Source: Mucilaginibacter sp. OK098 (GTDB taxonomy: Bacteria > Bacteroidota > Bacteroidia > Sphingobacteriales > Sphingobacteriaceae). From it: a stretch of 64,000 bases of DNA. The notes under the pieces were generated by a model, which ran no database searches, had not been told where the DNA came from, and worked only from the letters and a program-made list of their open reading frames with translations. The stretch spans positions 62,001 to 126,000 of the forward strand of contig NZ_FRCM01000004.1 in the NCBI RefSeq assembly GCF_900142915.1, written 5' to 3'. The translations under genes were made by a program, and so were the position numbers. Shown here piece after piece: positions 35,823-44,210 of this stretch; within the stretch, counting starts at the first letter, position 1, and every line of letters starts with the position of its first letter.

Positions 35823-37028
35823 ATGTTCACCTCCTTTTTCCAATTATACAAACAAGCATATAGCGGACTTTCACGAAACAGCTGGTACTTGAGCATTGTA
35901 ATGCTCATTAATCGCAGCGGCACTATGGTAGTGCCTTTTATGAGCATTTATTGTATCAGGCAGCTGCATTTCAGTATTATTGAGGCGGGTACTATCATGA
36001 GCTTATTTGGAGTTGGTTCAATAAGCGGTGCTTTTGTTGGCGGTAAGCTGACTGATAAATTTGGCTTTTATGATCTGCAGGTTGGAGCTTTATTAAGCGG
36101 CGGTATTTTGTTTTTGATCTTAGGTTATCAGCATACTTTTTTAACCGTAAGCCTTGGCACATTTGTATTGAGCTTTTGTAATGAATCATTCCGGCCGGCA
36201 AACTCAACAGCTATAGCGCATTACAGCACGCCCGAAAATAAAACACGTTCGTACTCTTTAAATCGTTTGGCTATTAACTTAGGCTGGGCAGTCGGCGCAG
36301 GCTTTGGTGGTTTACTGGCATCAATAAATTATCACCTTTTGTTTTGGGTTGATGGCACAACCAATATATTGGCAGCACTATTTTTATTAAGATTAATGCC
36401 AAGGGCAAGCATAGTTAATAACATTAAAAAAATAGAGAAGGGGATTGTAAAGGTATCCGCCTATAAAGACAGGATCTACCTGGCTTTTATTTTGTGCTCT
36501 ACACTTTTCGCTATGTGCTTTTTCCAGTTCTTTATAATGGAGCCTGTATTCTATAAAATTCAATGGCACTTTAGCGAGCGTTTTATCGGGTTCCTGATGG
36601 CTTTAAATGGGATCCTGATAGGTGTTGTTGAAATGGTGCTGATCCATAACCTGGAAGGCAAAAGGAATGGTCTGATTTATATAATAACCGGAGTTTTAAT
36701 GGGCGCTTCTGGTTTTGTATTACTGGTGTTTTTACCGGCAAGCACGGCAGCGGCAATAATTATTGTTTTACTGATGACATTTAGCGAGATGCTGGCCATG
36801 CCATTTATGAACACTTTCTGGATAAGTCGCTCAACCGATTATAACCGGGGCGAGTATGCTGCTTTATACACCATGTCATGGTCGGCAGCACAAGTGGTTG
36901 CTCCGATTATCGGTGGTTTGATAATTGCTTATGGAGGCTTTAGTTTGTTATGGTGGGCGTTGTGCGGGCTGAGTGTAGTGGCTGCGGGTGGATATTATTT
37001 GCTGTTCAGATTTGTAAAGACAGGCTAG
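35823..37028 (+). CDS. MFS transporter
   Basis: A 401-residue protein with about 12 membrane segments and an N-terminal half containing the MFS loop motif (GGKLTDKFGF, about 70-79). I chose the ATG at 35823 (MFTSFFQLYKQAYSG). An upstream in-frame ATG at 35670 overlaps aroC and gives a non-hydrophobic extension. A second-half motif (YNRGEYAALYTMSWSAAQVVAPIIGG) suggests a drug/metabolite exporter related to YcaD/MdtG-like proteins. The substrate is unknown; its position behind the aro genes could hint at export of an aromatic compound, but this is only location-based. Confidence 0.85.
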   Translation: MFTSFFQLYKQAYSGLSRNSWYLSIVMLINRSGTMVVPFMSIYCIRQLHFSIIEAGTIMSLFGVGSISGAFVGGKLTDKFGFYDLQVGALLSGGILFLILGYQHTFLTVSLGTFVLSFCNESFRPANSTAIAHYSTPENKTRSYSLNRLAINLGWAVGAGFGGLLASINYHLLFWVDGTTNILAALFLLRLMPRASIVNNIKKIEKGIVKVSAYKDRIYLAFILCSTLFAMCFFQFFIMEPVFYKIQWHFSERFIGFLMALNGILIGVVEMVLIHNLEGKRNGLIYIITGVLMGASGFVLLVFLPASTAAAIIIVLLMTFSEMLAMPFMNTFWISRSTDYNRGEYAALYTMSWSAAQVVAPIIGGLIIAYGGFSLLWWALCGLSVVAAGGYYLLFRFVKTG

Positions 37029-37048
37029 CTAGCAATATTTGATTTATT

Positions 37049-37056
37049 TATATTTG
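37049..37056 (+). promoter_or_regulatory. Putative -7 box (TATATTTG) of the YafQ-type TA operon
   Basis: The box ends 3 nt before the antitoxin ATG at 37060. No clear TTTG is seen 19-21 nt upstream, so support is partial. It would give a leaderless or nearly leaderless mRNA. Confidence 0.35.
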
Positions 37057-37059
37057 TAT

Positions 37060-37277
37060 ATGGAAACGCTCGTGATAAATATTCCTGAAAAAAAAGAGCA
37101 TTGGTAAAGCAATTGTTAAAAGAATTGGGGGTTACCATTGACAAAAAAGCTATTGGTAAAAGTACTAAACCACATGTTCCAAATGCACTGACGGCTAAAA
37201 CCATTGAAGACGCTCGCAAAGGCATTGGGGTTGGTAAACCAATTACAAACATTAAAGATTATCTTAATTCGTTGTAA
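37060..37277 (+). pseudogene. Frameshifted antitoxin gene
   Basis: Starting at ATG 37060 the frame reads METLVINIPEKKEHW then stops at a TAA within the gene. The matching second frame continues RALVKQLLKELGVTIDKKA and ends at the TAA at 37275-37277. A run of eight A (37088-37095 area) would need nine to join the frames, giving a 72-residue antitoxin-like protein with a typical N-terminal beta strand and basic helix. Its stop overlaps the toxin ATG by one base (TAATG). It may be a real loss, a sequencing error in the homopolymer, or expression by slippage on the A run. Confidence 0.7.
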
Positions 37278-37549
37278 TGTTTACTTTACTGCCAACTAAT
37301 CAATTTGATAAGGACTTAAAAAAACGTTCTTTCAAAAACGAAAGGCTAATAGATGATTTTTTAACGTTGTTGGAGAAAAATGGCGCATTAGGTATTGAAA
37401 GAAAATATCATCCGCATAAACTTTCAGGAAATTATAAAGATAGCTGGAAAGCTCATATAAAACCAGATTTACTAATAATCTGGTTCGAAATAATCAATGA
37501 TAATGAGATTCTTTTATTAAGAGCCGGCTCTCATTCAGATTTATTTTAA
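37277..37549 (+). CDS. YafQ/RelE-type mRNA interferase toxin
   Basis: A 90-residue protein of the RelE/ParE fold. It has the N-terminal QFDKDLKKRSF helix, the central HPHKLSGNYKDSWKAHIKPD stretch of YafQ toxins (compare HxLxGxYxxxxxxHIxPD) and a C-terminal RAGSHSDLF. In YafQ a catalytic His is near the C terminus: the terminal region here has H87 in GSHSDLF. It would cut mRNA at the ribosome when free of its antitoxin. The start overlaps the antitoxin stop, as usual for TA modules, but the antitoxin is frameshifted, so the toxin may also be poorly translated. Confidence 0.85.
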   Translation: MFTLLPTNQFDKDLKKRSFKNERLIDDFLTLLEKNGALGIERKYHPHKLSGNYKDSWKAHIKPDLLIIWFEIINDNEILLLRAGSHSDLF

Positions 37550-37560
37550 AGACGAATGCC

Positions 37561-38145
37561 CTACGTCAAATCCCTATCCCTAAACCAAACTTCATCAGGT
37601 TTTATTTCAATATTATCCATCAGGTTTATCAGTTCAATAGCATCGCCTGATGTTAAAACCAGCGCGCGATTAGCCGGCTTTAAGAACTTTTGCTCAACCA
37701 TTACATCCATCTGCTTCAGCAGCAGATCATAAAAACCATTCACATTTAATACACCAACCGGATGGGTATGCAGGCCAAGTTGCAGCCAGGTTAAAACCTC
37801 GAAAAACTCTTCTAATGTACCAAAGCCACCAGGCAGCATAATAATGCCATCGCAAAGGTCATTCATTAGTTGTTTGCGCTGGTGCATGTTTTCAACAATA
37901 TGCAATTCAGTTAATCCTCGGTGGCCAACTTCCTTATCCATCAAAAACTGTGGAATAATCCCTATTGCCTTTCCTCCCCTGCTTAAAACAGCATCAGCCA
38001 GAATGCCCATTATACCTACTTTTCCACCACCATATACAAGAGTTATATTCCGGCTTGTCATAATTTCGGCTAATTGCTCAATTGCTTCTTTCAATAGCGG
38101 ATCGCCGTTAAAATTGGCTCCGCAAAAAATACAGATCGCTTTCAT
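37561..38145 (-). CDS. LOG-family protein (cytokinin riboside 5'-monophosphate phosphoribohydrolase-like)
   Basis: A 194-residue Rossmann-fold protein of the TIGR00730/LOG group. It has the diagnostic GGGKVGIMGILADAVL (about 40-55) and PGGFGTLEEFFEVLTWLQLG (about 105-124) motifs. These proteins hydrolyse nucleotide 5'-monophosphates at the N-glycosidic bond. In plants and some bacteria this releases free cytokinin bases; in many bacteria the cellular role is purine salvage or unknown. The gene ends 11 nt from the toxin stop but is on the opposite strand. ATG at 38143-38145. Confidence 0.93.
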   Translation of the reverse strand: MKAICIFCGANFNGDPLLKEAIEQLAEIMTSRNITLVYGGGKVGIMGILADAVLSRGGKAIGIIPQFLMDKEVGHRGLTELHIVENMHQRKQLMNDLCDGIIMLPGGFGTLEEFFEVLTWLQLGLHTHPVGVLNVNGFYDLLLKQMDVMVEQKFLKPANRALVLTSGDAIELINLMDNIEIKPDEVWFRDRDLT

Positions 38146-38282
38146 AAGTAGTGCTTTTGTAGTGCCGAAGGTCGTAAAAAGTAGGTGACGAAAAAAAGTT
38201 TATGATATTATTTTATTAAAATTGTGAACCATTACATATACCTGCTATTTACCAGGCTATTAGTCCTTATTCAACACCTAAA

Positions 38283-40931
38283 ATGAAAAAACTTATACTT
38301 CTTGTATTGCTGGGCTTTGCTTGCCAGCACTCGTTTAGCCAGGATGCAACAGAAAACTACCGGTTGCCATTGAAAAACGATTGGAACATGCAATCAGCCG
38401 TTACGGATGCTGCAACAGGCGGTCAGATCTCTAAACCAGATTTTAAAGTTGATAAATGGTATAAAGTAAGTGTGCCAACTACTGTTATCGCCGGACTAAT
38501 TGCCAATAAGGTATATAATTTTGATCCTTTTTATGGTAGAAATTTCGAAAAGCTAAATGATGCCCGGCTTGATAAGCCATGGTGGTTTCGCAAGGAATTT
38601 AAGCTGGCTGAATCTGAAAATGGTAAAAATGTGGTACTAAAGCTGCAAGGGGTAAACTACAAAGCTAATGTATGGTTCAATGGAAAATTAATTGCTGATT
38701 CAACCCAGATAGTTGGTCCTTTCCGCATTATTGAGCTTGATATCACCAAATACATAAAATACTCCGGCCAAAACGTGTTGGCTGTTGAAGTAAAACGTCC
38801 GTTCGATCCTAATAAAAGAGGCGGCGATCTCGCCATTGATTATGCCGACTGGATCCACTATCCACCCGATTTTAATAATGGCATCATTAATAATGTGGAG
38901 ATAAAAACCTTTCGCAAGGTTGGCGTTGAGTATCCGCTGGTTACTACCAAATTCGATCTGCCTTCGTTGGCTGTAGCACATTTGGAGGTTGATGCAATGG
39001 CTGTAAACTATACCGACAAACCCGAGGATGCAGTGGTTAAAGGAAAAATTAATGGCAACATCAGCTTTGAACAGAAAGTACACTTGCTGCCCCGAGAAAA
39101 GAAGCAGGTTACTTTCAGTTCTGCCAATTATCCGCAGCTTAACATCAAAAATCCGCGCATTTGGTGGCCGTGGGAATATGGTAAACCGGAGCTTAACAGG
39201 ATTGAGCTTTCGTTAATTACAGATAAGCAATTGAGCAATGAGCTTGCCGAAAATTTTGGCATCAGGCAGGTATCATCAGTAATGATAGATAACAATAAAG
39301 CCCGGAAGTTTATCATCAATGGCAAACCAATTATGCTGCGCGGCGCGGCATGGTCGCCTGATATTTTTCAGCGCAGGTCAACAGAGCGACAGGAACAGGA
39401 GTTAAAGCTGGTTAGGGATATGAACATGAATATTGTACGTTCGGAAGGTAAGCTGGAAGACGACAGTTTTTATTCGATCTGCGATCGGGAAGGTTTATTG
39501 GTGATGACTGGCTGGATGTGCTGCGGTGCCTGGCAATATCCCGAAAAATGGGATGCAGCCAAAAGAAGCATCGCCATGGCATCAGACAGCAGCGTTATGT
39601 ATTGGCTAAGAAACAAGCCATCAATGCTTACCTGGCTAAATGGCAGCGACATGCCGCCGCGGGATAAAAAAGTTGAAGCCGATTGGCTGGCAATTGAAGC
39701 CGATTTAAAATGGCCCAATCCTACTATAGCCAGCGCAAATGAAACCCCATCAAAAATTTCAGGCCCTACAGGCGTTAAAATGGCAGGACCATATGATTGG
39801 GTTCCGCCAGCCTATTGGGAAGCTGATACCAGCAAATACGGTGGCGCCTGGAGCTTTGCAACAGAGATCTCACCCGGTCCATCCATCCCGCCTTACGAAA
39901 GCCTGATCAAATTTATACCCAAGGATTCTATAAATAACAAAAGCCTTGATTGGTTGTACCATTGCGGCACAATGCAATTTGGGAACACCCGCATTTTTGA
40001 CAGTGCACTTTATGCCCGTTACGGCACATCGGCATCTATAATGGATTACCTGAACAAAGCCCAATTACAGAATTACGAAGGGCACCGGGCAATGATGGAA
40101 GCCTATGGATTAAAGAAATACAACAATGCAACAGGCGTTGTGCAATGGATGCTGAGCAACCCATGGCCAAGCCTGATCTGGCATACTTACGATTATTATC
40201 TCTATCCTGCCGGCACCTACTTCGGTATGAAAAAATCGCTGGAACCTTTGCATGTAATGTACTCTTACAAATCAAACGGGGTTGATATTATTAATTCCAC
40301 GCTGCAATCGTTTACCGGCCTGCAGGTAAAGGCAACAGTTTATAACCTTGATGGCACATTAAAATACACCAAAGAAACCACTGCTGATGTAGCCGAAGAT
40401 GGTACAAAAGAATGCTTTACCTTTCCTCAAATTGATGGCTTAAGCGATGTTTATTTTGTGCGATTAGAATTAAAAAATGCAAAAGGCAAGGTTGAAAGCA
40501 TTAACTGGTATTGGCTGTCAGGTAAAAAAGATGAGTTGAACTGGAACAAGTCAACCTGGTATTATACGCCGCAATCTGCTTTTGCAAACTATAGCGCTTT
40601 AACAAATATGCCTAAAGCAACCCTGATTGTAAAGCATACATCTGCAAAAACAGAAACAGGAGCTTCACACAAAACAACTATAACCAATACCGGTAAATCT
40701 GTTGCATTTTTTGTACATGTAAGGGTTTTAAAAGAAAAAGGCGGGGATGATATTCTACCAGTTATTTTTGAAGACAACTACATCACATTAGCCCCGGGCG
40801 AAACCCGCACTATTGAATGCAACTATTTAAACAAAGATGCGGGCACTGGTGAGCCTTATATTTTGGTGAATGGCTGGAATGTTGATACTGCAGGTAGCAA
40901 AACCGGTAATAATATTGGAATTGAAAAGTAA
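38283..40931 (+). CDS. GH2-family exo-beta-D-glucosaminidase/mannosidase-like enzyme
   Basis: An 882-residue secreted enzyme (signal peptide about 1-20, HSFSQ). The GH2 layout is a sugar-binding jelly roll (about 25-210), a beta sandwich, the TIM barrel, and C-terminal beta domains. WLNGSDMPP places the acid/base-like Asp at D456 and FATEISPGPSIP the nucleophile-like Glu at E528. The Asp rather than Glu acid and the spacing of 72 residues match the exo-beta-D-glucosaminidase CsxA (D469/E541), and the N-terminal YNFDPFYGRNFEKL motif is shared with plant endo-beta-mannosidases. The likely substrate is a beta-linked glucosamine or mannose residue, removed in the periplasm. It is followed by a sialidase-like gene. 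Confidence 0.85.
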   Translation: MKKLILLVLLGFACQHSFSQDATENYRLPLKNDWNMQSAVTDAATGGQISKPDFKVDKWYKVSVPTTVIAGLIANKVYNFDPFYGRNFEKLNDARLDKPWWFRKEFKLAESENGKNVVLKLQGVNYKANVWFNGKLIADSTQIVGPFRIIELDITKYIKYSGQNVLAVEVKRPFDPNKRGGDLAIDYADWIHYPPDFNNGIINNVEIKTFRKVGVEYPLVTTKFDLPSLAVAHLEVDAMAVNYTDKPEDAVVKGKINGNISFEQKVHLLPREKKQVTFSSANYPQLNIKNPRIWWPWEYGKPELNRIELSLITDKQLSNELAENFGIRQVSSVMIDNNKARKFIINGKPIMLRGAAWSPDIFQRRSTERQEQELKLVRDMNMNIVRSEGKLEDDSFYSICDREGLLVMTGWMCCGAWQYPEKWDAAKRSIAMASDSSVMYWLRNKPSMLTWLNGSDMPPRDKKVEADWLAIEADLKWPNPTIASANETPSKISGPTGVKMAGPYDWVPPAYWEADTSKYGGAWSFATEISPGPSIPPYESLIKFIPKDSINNKSLDWLYHCGTMQFGNTRIFDSALYARYGTSASIMDYLNKAQLQNYEGHRAMMEAYGLKKYNNATGVVQWMLSNPWPSLIWHTYDYYLYPAGTYFGMKKSLEPLHVMYSYKSNGVDIINSTLQSFTGLQVKATVYNLDGTLKYTKETTADVAEDGTKECFTFPQIDGLSDVYFVRLELKNAKGKVESINWYWLSGKKDELNWNKSTWYYTPQSAFANYSALTNMPKATLIVKHTSAKTETGASHKTTITNTGKSVAFFVHVRVLKEKGGDDILPVIFEDNYITLAPGETRTIECNYLNKDAGTGEPYILVNGWNVDTAGSKTGNNIGIEK

Positions 40932-40964
40932 TCAACGGGATTAATAAAACGTTATAATTAAACT

Positions 40965-42020
40965 ATGAGAAAAATACTTTTATCAATATTACCATGCATC
41001 GCCATTTTATTTACAACATCATGGTCGGTCTCTCCAAGCGATACCATTTCAGCAGGACAGCAACCGCAAATAGCCAGCGACAATAAGGGAATTATAAGGG
41101 TAGTTTTTGGAGAACAGGATCAAATATTTTGTGCCACATCTGTTGATAAAGGCATCTCGTTTTCAAAACCTGTTTTGGTAGCAAATGTACCTGAAATGCA
41201 CCTGGGCATGTCGCGTGGGCCACAATTGGCAAGTTCTGCTAATTTTTCAATTATTACGGCCATAGATAAAGCAGGCAACATTCATTGGTTCAGGCTTGAT
41301 CACAAAGCCAATGTATGGGAAAATATGGGGACCGTTAATGACCTAAATAAAAGCGCACCTGAAGGTTTAATGGGCCTGGCAGCCGACAATAAAGATAATT
41401 TTTATGCAACATGGCTGGATACCCGCACAGGTGGCCATAATCAAATTTATTTTTCATCGTTATCCGGCAAAGCAATTAGCTGGTCAAAAAATATAATGGC
41501 CTACCGCTCGCCTGATGGGCATGTTTGCGAATGCTGTAAGCCCAATATTGCTGTAAAGGACGCCAAAGTTGTTATTATGTTCAGAAACTGGATAAATGGA
41601 TCAAGAGACCTGTATCTAACAACATCTGTTAATAATGGTAAATCTTTTACAGCGGCAGAAAAACTGGGATTAGATTCATGGAAACTTAATGGCTGCCCGA
41701 TGGATGGCGGCGGGGTTGCTATTGACAATACCAATATAGTTCAAACAACATGGCAGCGTAAAGGGACAATATATTATGCTGAACCCGGTAAACCCGAAAT
41801 TTATATTGGGAAAGGAAGAATATGCAGCATTTCAGGAACCAATGCAGACAACACATTAATTGCACTTCAAAATAATGATACGGTTAAACTGATCTCTCCA
41901 AAAAACAAAAATGTAACTATTGCTGGCACCGGCGGTTTCCTAAAATCAATCAGTTTGCCTGGTAATAAAACGCTTTGCGTGTGGGAGCAAAACAATCAGA
42001 TCAAATTTAAAAGGATTTAA
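40965..42020 (+). CDS. Secreted sialidase-like beta-propeller protein
   Basis: A 351-residue protein with a signal peptide (about 1-22). Asp-box-like repeats (SVDKGISF, SVNNGKSF) and several strand repeats such as GLAADNKDNFYATWLD suggest a sialidase/BNR-type propeller. The catalytic residues of exo-alpha-sialidases (three Arg, Tyr, Glu) are not all evident, so it may be a lectin-like or inactive relative. A CECCKP motif lies near residue 187. It starts 33 nt after the GH2 gene and is probably in the same operon, which would pair glycan cleavage with binding. Confidence 0.7.
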   Translation: MRKILLSILPCIAILFTTSWSVSPSDTISAGQQPQIASDNKGIIRVVFGEQDQIFCATSVDKGISFSKPVLVANVPEMHLGMSRGPQLASSANFSIITAIDKAGNIHWFRLDHKANVWENMGTVNDLNKSAPEGLMGLAADNKDNFYATWLDTRTGGHNQIYFSSLSGKAISWSKNIMAYRSPDGHVCECCKPNIAVKDAKVVIMFRNWINGSRDLYLTTSVNNGKSFTAAEKLGLDSWKLNGCPMDGGGVAIDNTNIVQTTWQRKGTIYYAEPGKPEIYIGKGRICSISGTNADNTLIALQNNDTVKLISPKNKNVTIAGTGGFLKSISLPGNKTLCVWEQNNQIKFKRI

Positions 42021-42090
42021 GAATAGGCTTTATTTTTAAGGCTGAAATGTGAATACAATAAAATAATCCGGATAATTCCCGGTCCAAATA

Positions 42091-42139
42091 AAAATAAGTG
42101 CGGCAGGATTATAAGCTATCCTTTCTGCACTTATTTTTT
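42091..42139. terminator. Bidirectional terminator
   Basis: Outer 11-bp stem AAAATAAGTGC (42091-42101) with GCACTTATTTT (42127-42137), inner AGGAT/ATCCT pairs, and T-rich flank. It separates the convergent sialidase-like and S41 peptidase genes. Confidence 0.75.
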
Positions 42140-42141
42140 GG

Positions 42142-43134
42142 CTATTGTTTCCCGGATGTTTTAATTTTACTCAATGCAGTATCCAGGGCATTGTCAGCCG
42201 GTACCGCGATATCCGGTTTTACACCTATCGCTTCCCAGTTAGTTTTAGTAACCGGATTTATTGCGCGGGCAAAGGGAATATTTGCAACAAACCCGTTCCC
42301 GGCAGAAAAAGGCTGTACAGGGTGCGCACCTCCACCTGTTGTTTCGCCGATAACTATTGCCCGTTTTTGAGTTTGAAGGTCATAAGTTAGCTCCTCCCCG
42401 GCAGAAAATGTGTGTTTATTAGTTAACACGTAAACAGGAATGGTATTCAATGTTTTAAGCAGGGTATCCGGCGTTGTCCAATAAGGGTTTGTTGAGTTAT
42501 CTTTCCTGGTGTACAGATCATTTAAATGTGTTTTACTCTTAAAGAAAAAGCCACACAAATAACTTACCATTTCAGGCTCACCACCCATATTGTTTCGTAA
42601 ATCAATAATTAAAGCATTACTGTTACTTACAAACCTTAAGGCAGCCATGGCCATGTCCTTTGCCTCTTTATCAGGAGCAAAAAAGCCCCGTATTTTAAGG
42701 TACCCGATATTCCCCGGTAAGATCTCTGCCTTCTCAAAACCAAAGTTTACCCGTCTTCTGAATTTAAACCTTCTGTCCTCTTCTCTTCTTTCTGCTTCCG
42801 GATTATCTTTTCCGACGCTGTCAAATGATGGCCTGTAAATAATGGACAAATGTCCGTCATGATAAACAGATAAAAGATCTGCTGTTAACCTGGCGGCAAA
42901 AACAGGTTGCGCTTTTATAGTATCATAAGCGCCACTTACAAACTGCTGTTTAATGAAATTTCCCATTTTTAATGCGGTATCCAGGTATACATAATTGTTT
43001 TTTAGTTCATTTGCAATGCGTTCAATTACCTGTTTTTTAACTTTATTATTAAACGGGGGTACCTGGGCGAATGAATTAATAAAGAATATTGCGCAAACAG
43101 CGAACACAATCATTTTTTTTAAACTTTGCTTCAT
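42142..43134 (-). CDS. Secreted S41-family peptidase
   Basis: A 330-residue protein with a signal peptide (about 1-23, NSFAQ) and a tail-specific protease/C-terminal processing peptidase domain. LIIDLRNNMGGEPEMVSYL (about 175-193) and NKHTFSAGEELTYDLQ (catalytic-type S244) plus GETTGGGAHPVQPF mark the active-site region. It lacks an evident PDZ domain, so it is a compact S41 relative. It overlaps the MarR gene by 4 nt (ATGA), making a coupled operon. MarR-S41 pairs are found in other Bacteroidota; the substrate is unknown. Confidence 0.9.
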   Translation of the reverse strand: MKQSLKKMIVFAVCAIFFINSFAQVPPFNNKVKKQVIERIANELKNNYVYLDTALKMGNFIKQQFVSGAYDTIKAQPVFAARLTADLLSVYHDGHLSIIYRPSFDSVGKDNPEAERREEDRRFKFRRRVNFGFEKAEILPGNIGYLKIRGFFAPDKEAKDMAMAALRFVSNSNALIIDLRNNMGGEPEMVSYLCGFFFKSKTHLNDLYTRKDNSTNPYWTTPDTLLKTLNTIPVYVLTNKHTFSAGEELTYDLQTQKRAIVIGETTGGGAHPVQPFSAGNGFVANIPFARAINPVTKTNWEAIGVKPDIAVPADNALDTALSKIKTSGKQ

Positions 43135-43580
43135 ATAGAATCAGATTGAGTATTTTTTATAATTTGGTTAAGCAGTTGCTGAAGCTGACTGGTTTGCATT
43201 TCGTTAATGTCTTTTAATGCCAAACTCCGGTTTTGATCAATAACGGGCTGCATATTATCCAGTAGCTTTACTGCGTTTTCTGTTAGTGTTAAACTAAATC
43301 TTCTTCTATCAGCGGCATGCATTGTGCGTACCAGGTATTGTTTCTCTACCAATAATTCAATAATCCGGGTAACAGACGCGTAATCTTTAAAAATTGTTTC
43401 CGCAACCTGGTGTTGTGTTTGTTCAGGATTATCATGTAAGGTTTTCAAAACAAGCCATTGATCAATAGTTATATTAAAACCATGTTTCACTAATTGTCTT
43501 TGGGCAAATTGCCGATAGCTTTTAATTGCTCTTTCGAGTGAATAAAATAAGATATCATTTAAGTTTTCAGATTTAATCAT
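43131..43580 (-). CDS. MarR-family transcriptional regulator
   Basis: A 149-residue winged-helix repressor. The DNA-binding region contains ITIDQWLVLKTLHDNPEQTQHQVAETIFKDYASVTRIIELLVEKQYLVRTMHAADRRRFSLTLTE (read in pieces along 37-102), the usual MarR order of helix, recognition helix and wing. It lies upstream of and overlaps the S41 peptidase. A perfect 14-bp palindrome lies just before its -7 promoter box (see next entry), so it probably represses itself. The ligand is unknown. Confidence 0.92.
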   Translation of the reverse strand: MIKSENLNDILFYSLERAIKSYRQFAQRQLVKHGFNITIDQWLVLKTLHDNPEQTQHQVAETIFKDYASVTRIIELLVEKQYLVRTMHAADRRRFSLTLTENAVKLLDNMQPVIDQNRSLALKDINEMQTSQLQQLLNQIIKNTQSDSI

Positions 43581-43585
43581 TGATA

Positions 43586-43607
43586 CAAATATAATTGATA
43601 TATCAAT
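43586..43607 (-). promoter_or_regulatory. Promoter and operator of the marR-S41 operon
   Basis: On the minus strand a TATATTTG (-7 class, complement at 43586-43593) lies 5 nt before the MarR ATG. Directly upstream is the perfect palindrome ATTGATATATCAAT (43594-43607). A dimeric MarR repressor bound there would block the promoter. The short distance to the ATG means a near-leaderless mRNA. Confidence 0.6.
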
Positions 43608-43697
43608 ATAATTATATTTATTTAAATTAATTTTTATGAACCCTTAATTTTACAACACTTAAACATAATTATATAATAACTGTATTCCGTTAATAGG

Positions 43698-43705
43698 TAA
43701 CTTTG
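43698..43705 (+). promoter_or_regulatory. -7 box (TAACTTTG) before the Cys-rich secreted protein
   Basis: The box ends 6 nt before the ATG at 43712. No clear upstream TTTG at 19-21 nt was found. The gene would have a very short mRNA leader. Confidence 0.35.
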
Positions 43706-43711
43706 TTGCGG

Positions 43712-44104
43712 ATGAAAAAGGCAGCCATATTAAGTATTACAGCATTTTACCTGTTGCTAACAACAGGAATGTTTGTTTGCATAGTACATTGCGCTGCCGA
43801 AAGCCTTGCACCCAAACAGGTTATGCACATGGCGAAATCCATGGATCACAATGGAAGAGATTGTGCTGCTAAAAAGGATTGCGACTGTTGTAAAAAACAT
43901 GGCGACTTTATCATCAAGGAAAATATTAAGCCTGCAACAGATGTTCAATATGCACAATCGGCTCTATTGATCCATCAATTTAAAATTGCTGATTTCCCCT
44001 TAAATATTCCTGTTATTCAAAACACGTTGTGGTACCAAAGCAATGCACCACCGGGAAGATCAGGCAAGTGTATATCTCTTCAAAATTGTTCTCTTCTTAT
44101 CTGA
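43712..44104 (+). CDS. Small Cys/His-rich exported protein, possibly metal-related
   Basis: A 130-residue protein from the ATG at 43712; upstream in-frame TTG codons are less likely. An N-terminal hydrophobic segment acts as a signal or anchor (about 4-24, containing FVCIVHCAAE). It continues with a region of Cys, His, Met and Lys (VMHMAKSMDHNGRDCAAKKDCDCCKKHGD). No family is recognised. Its neighbours, a Met/His-rich outer-membrane protein and a DUF3347 protein, suggest metal, probably copper, handling; this rests on context and residue content. Confidence 0.65.
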   Translation: MKKAAILSITAFYLLLTTGMFVCIVHCAAESLAPKQVMHMAKSMDHNGRDCAAKKDCDCCKKHGDFIIKENIKPATDVQYAQSALLIHQFKIADFPLNIPVIQNTLWYQSNAPPGRSGKCISLQNCSLLI

Positions 44105-44210
44105 TAAAAGTTTTTGTCGTTTCCTTTCGGCGTGGACGATCTTGTCCTTATTAAAACTTTAATTAATAAAATCTTCTTATAAAGATGGTAAACCATCTAA
44201 AATTTTCGAT

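Noticed and set aside
42098..42370. Rightward frame inside the S41 peptidase gene
   Set aside because: It overlaps a well-supported leftward peptidase gene and the terminator; it is a shadow frame.
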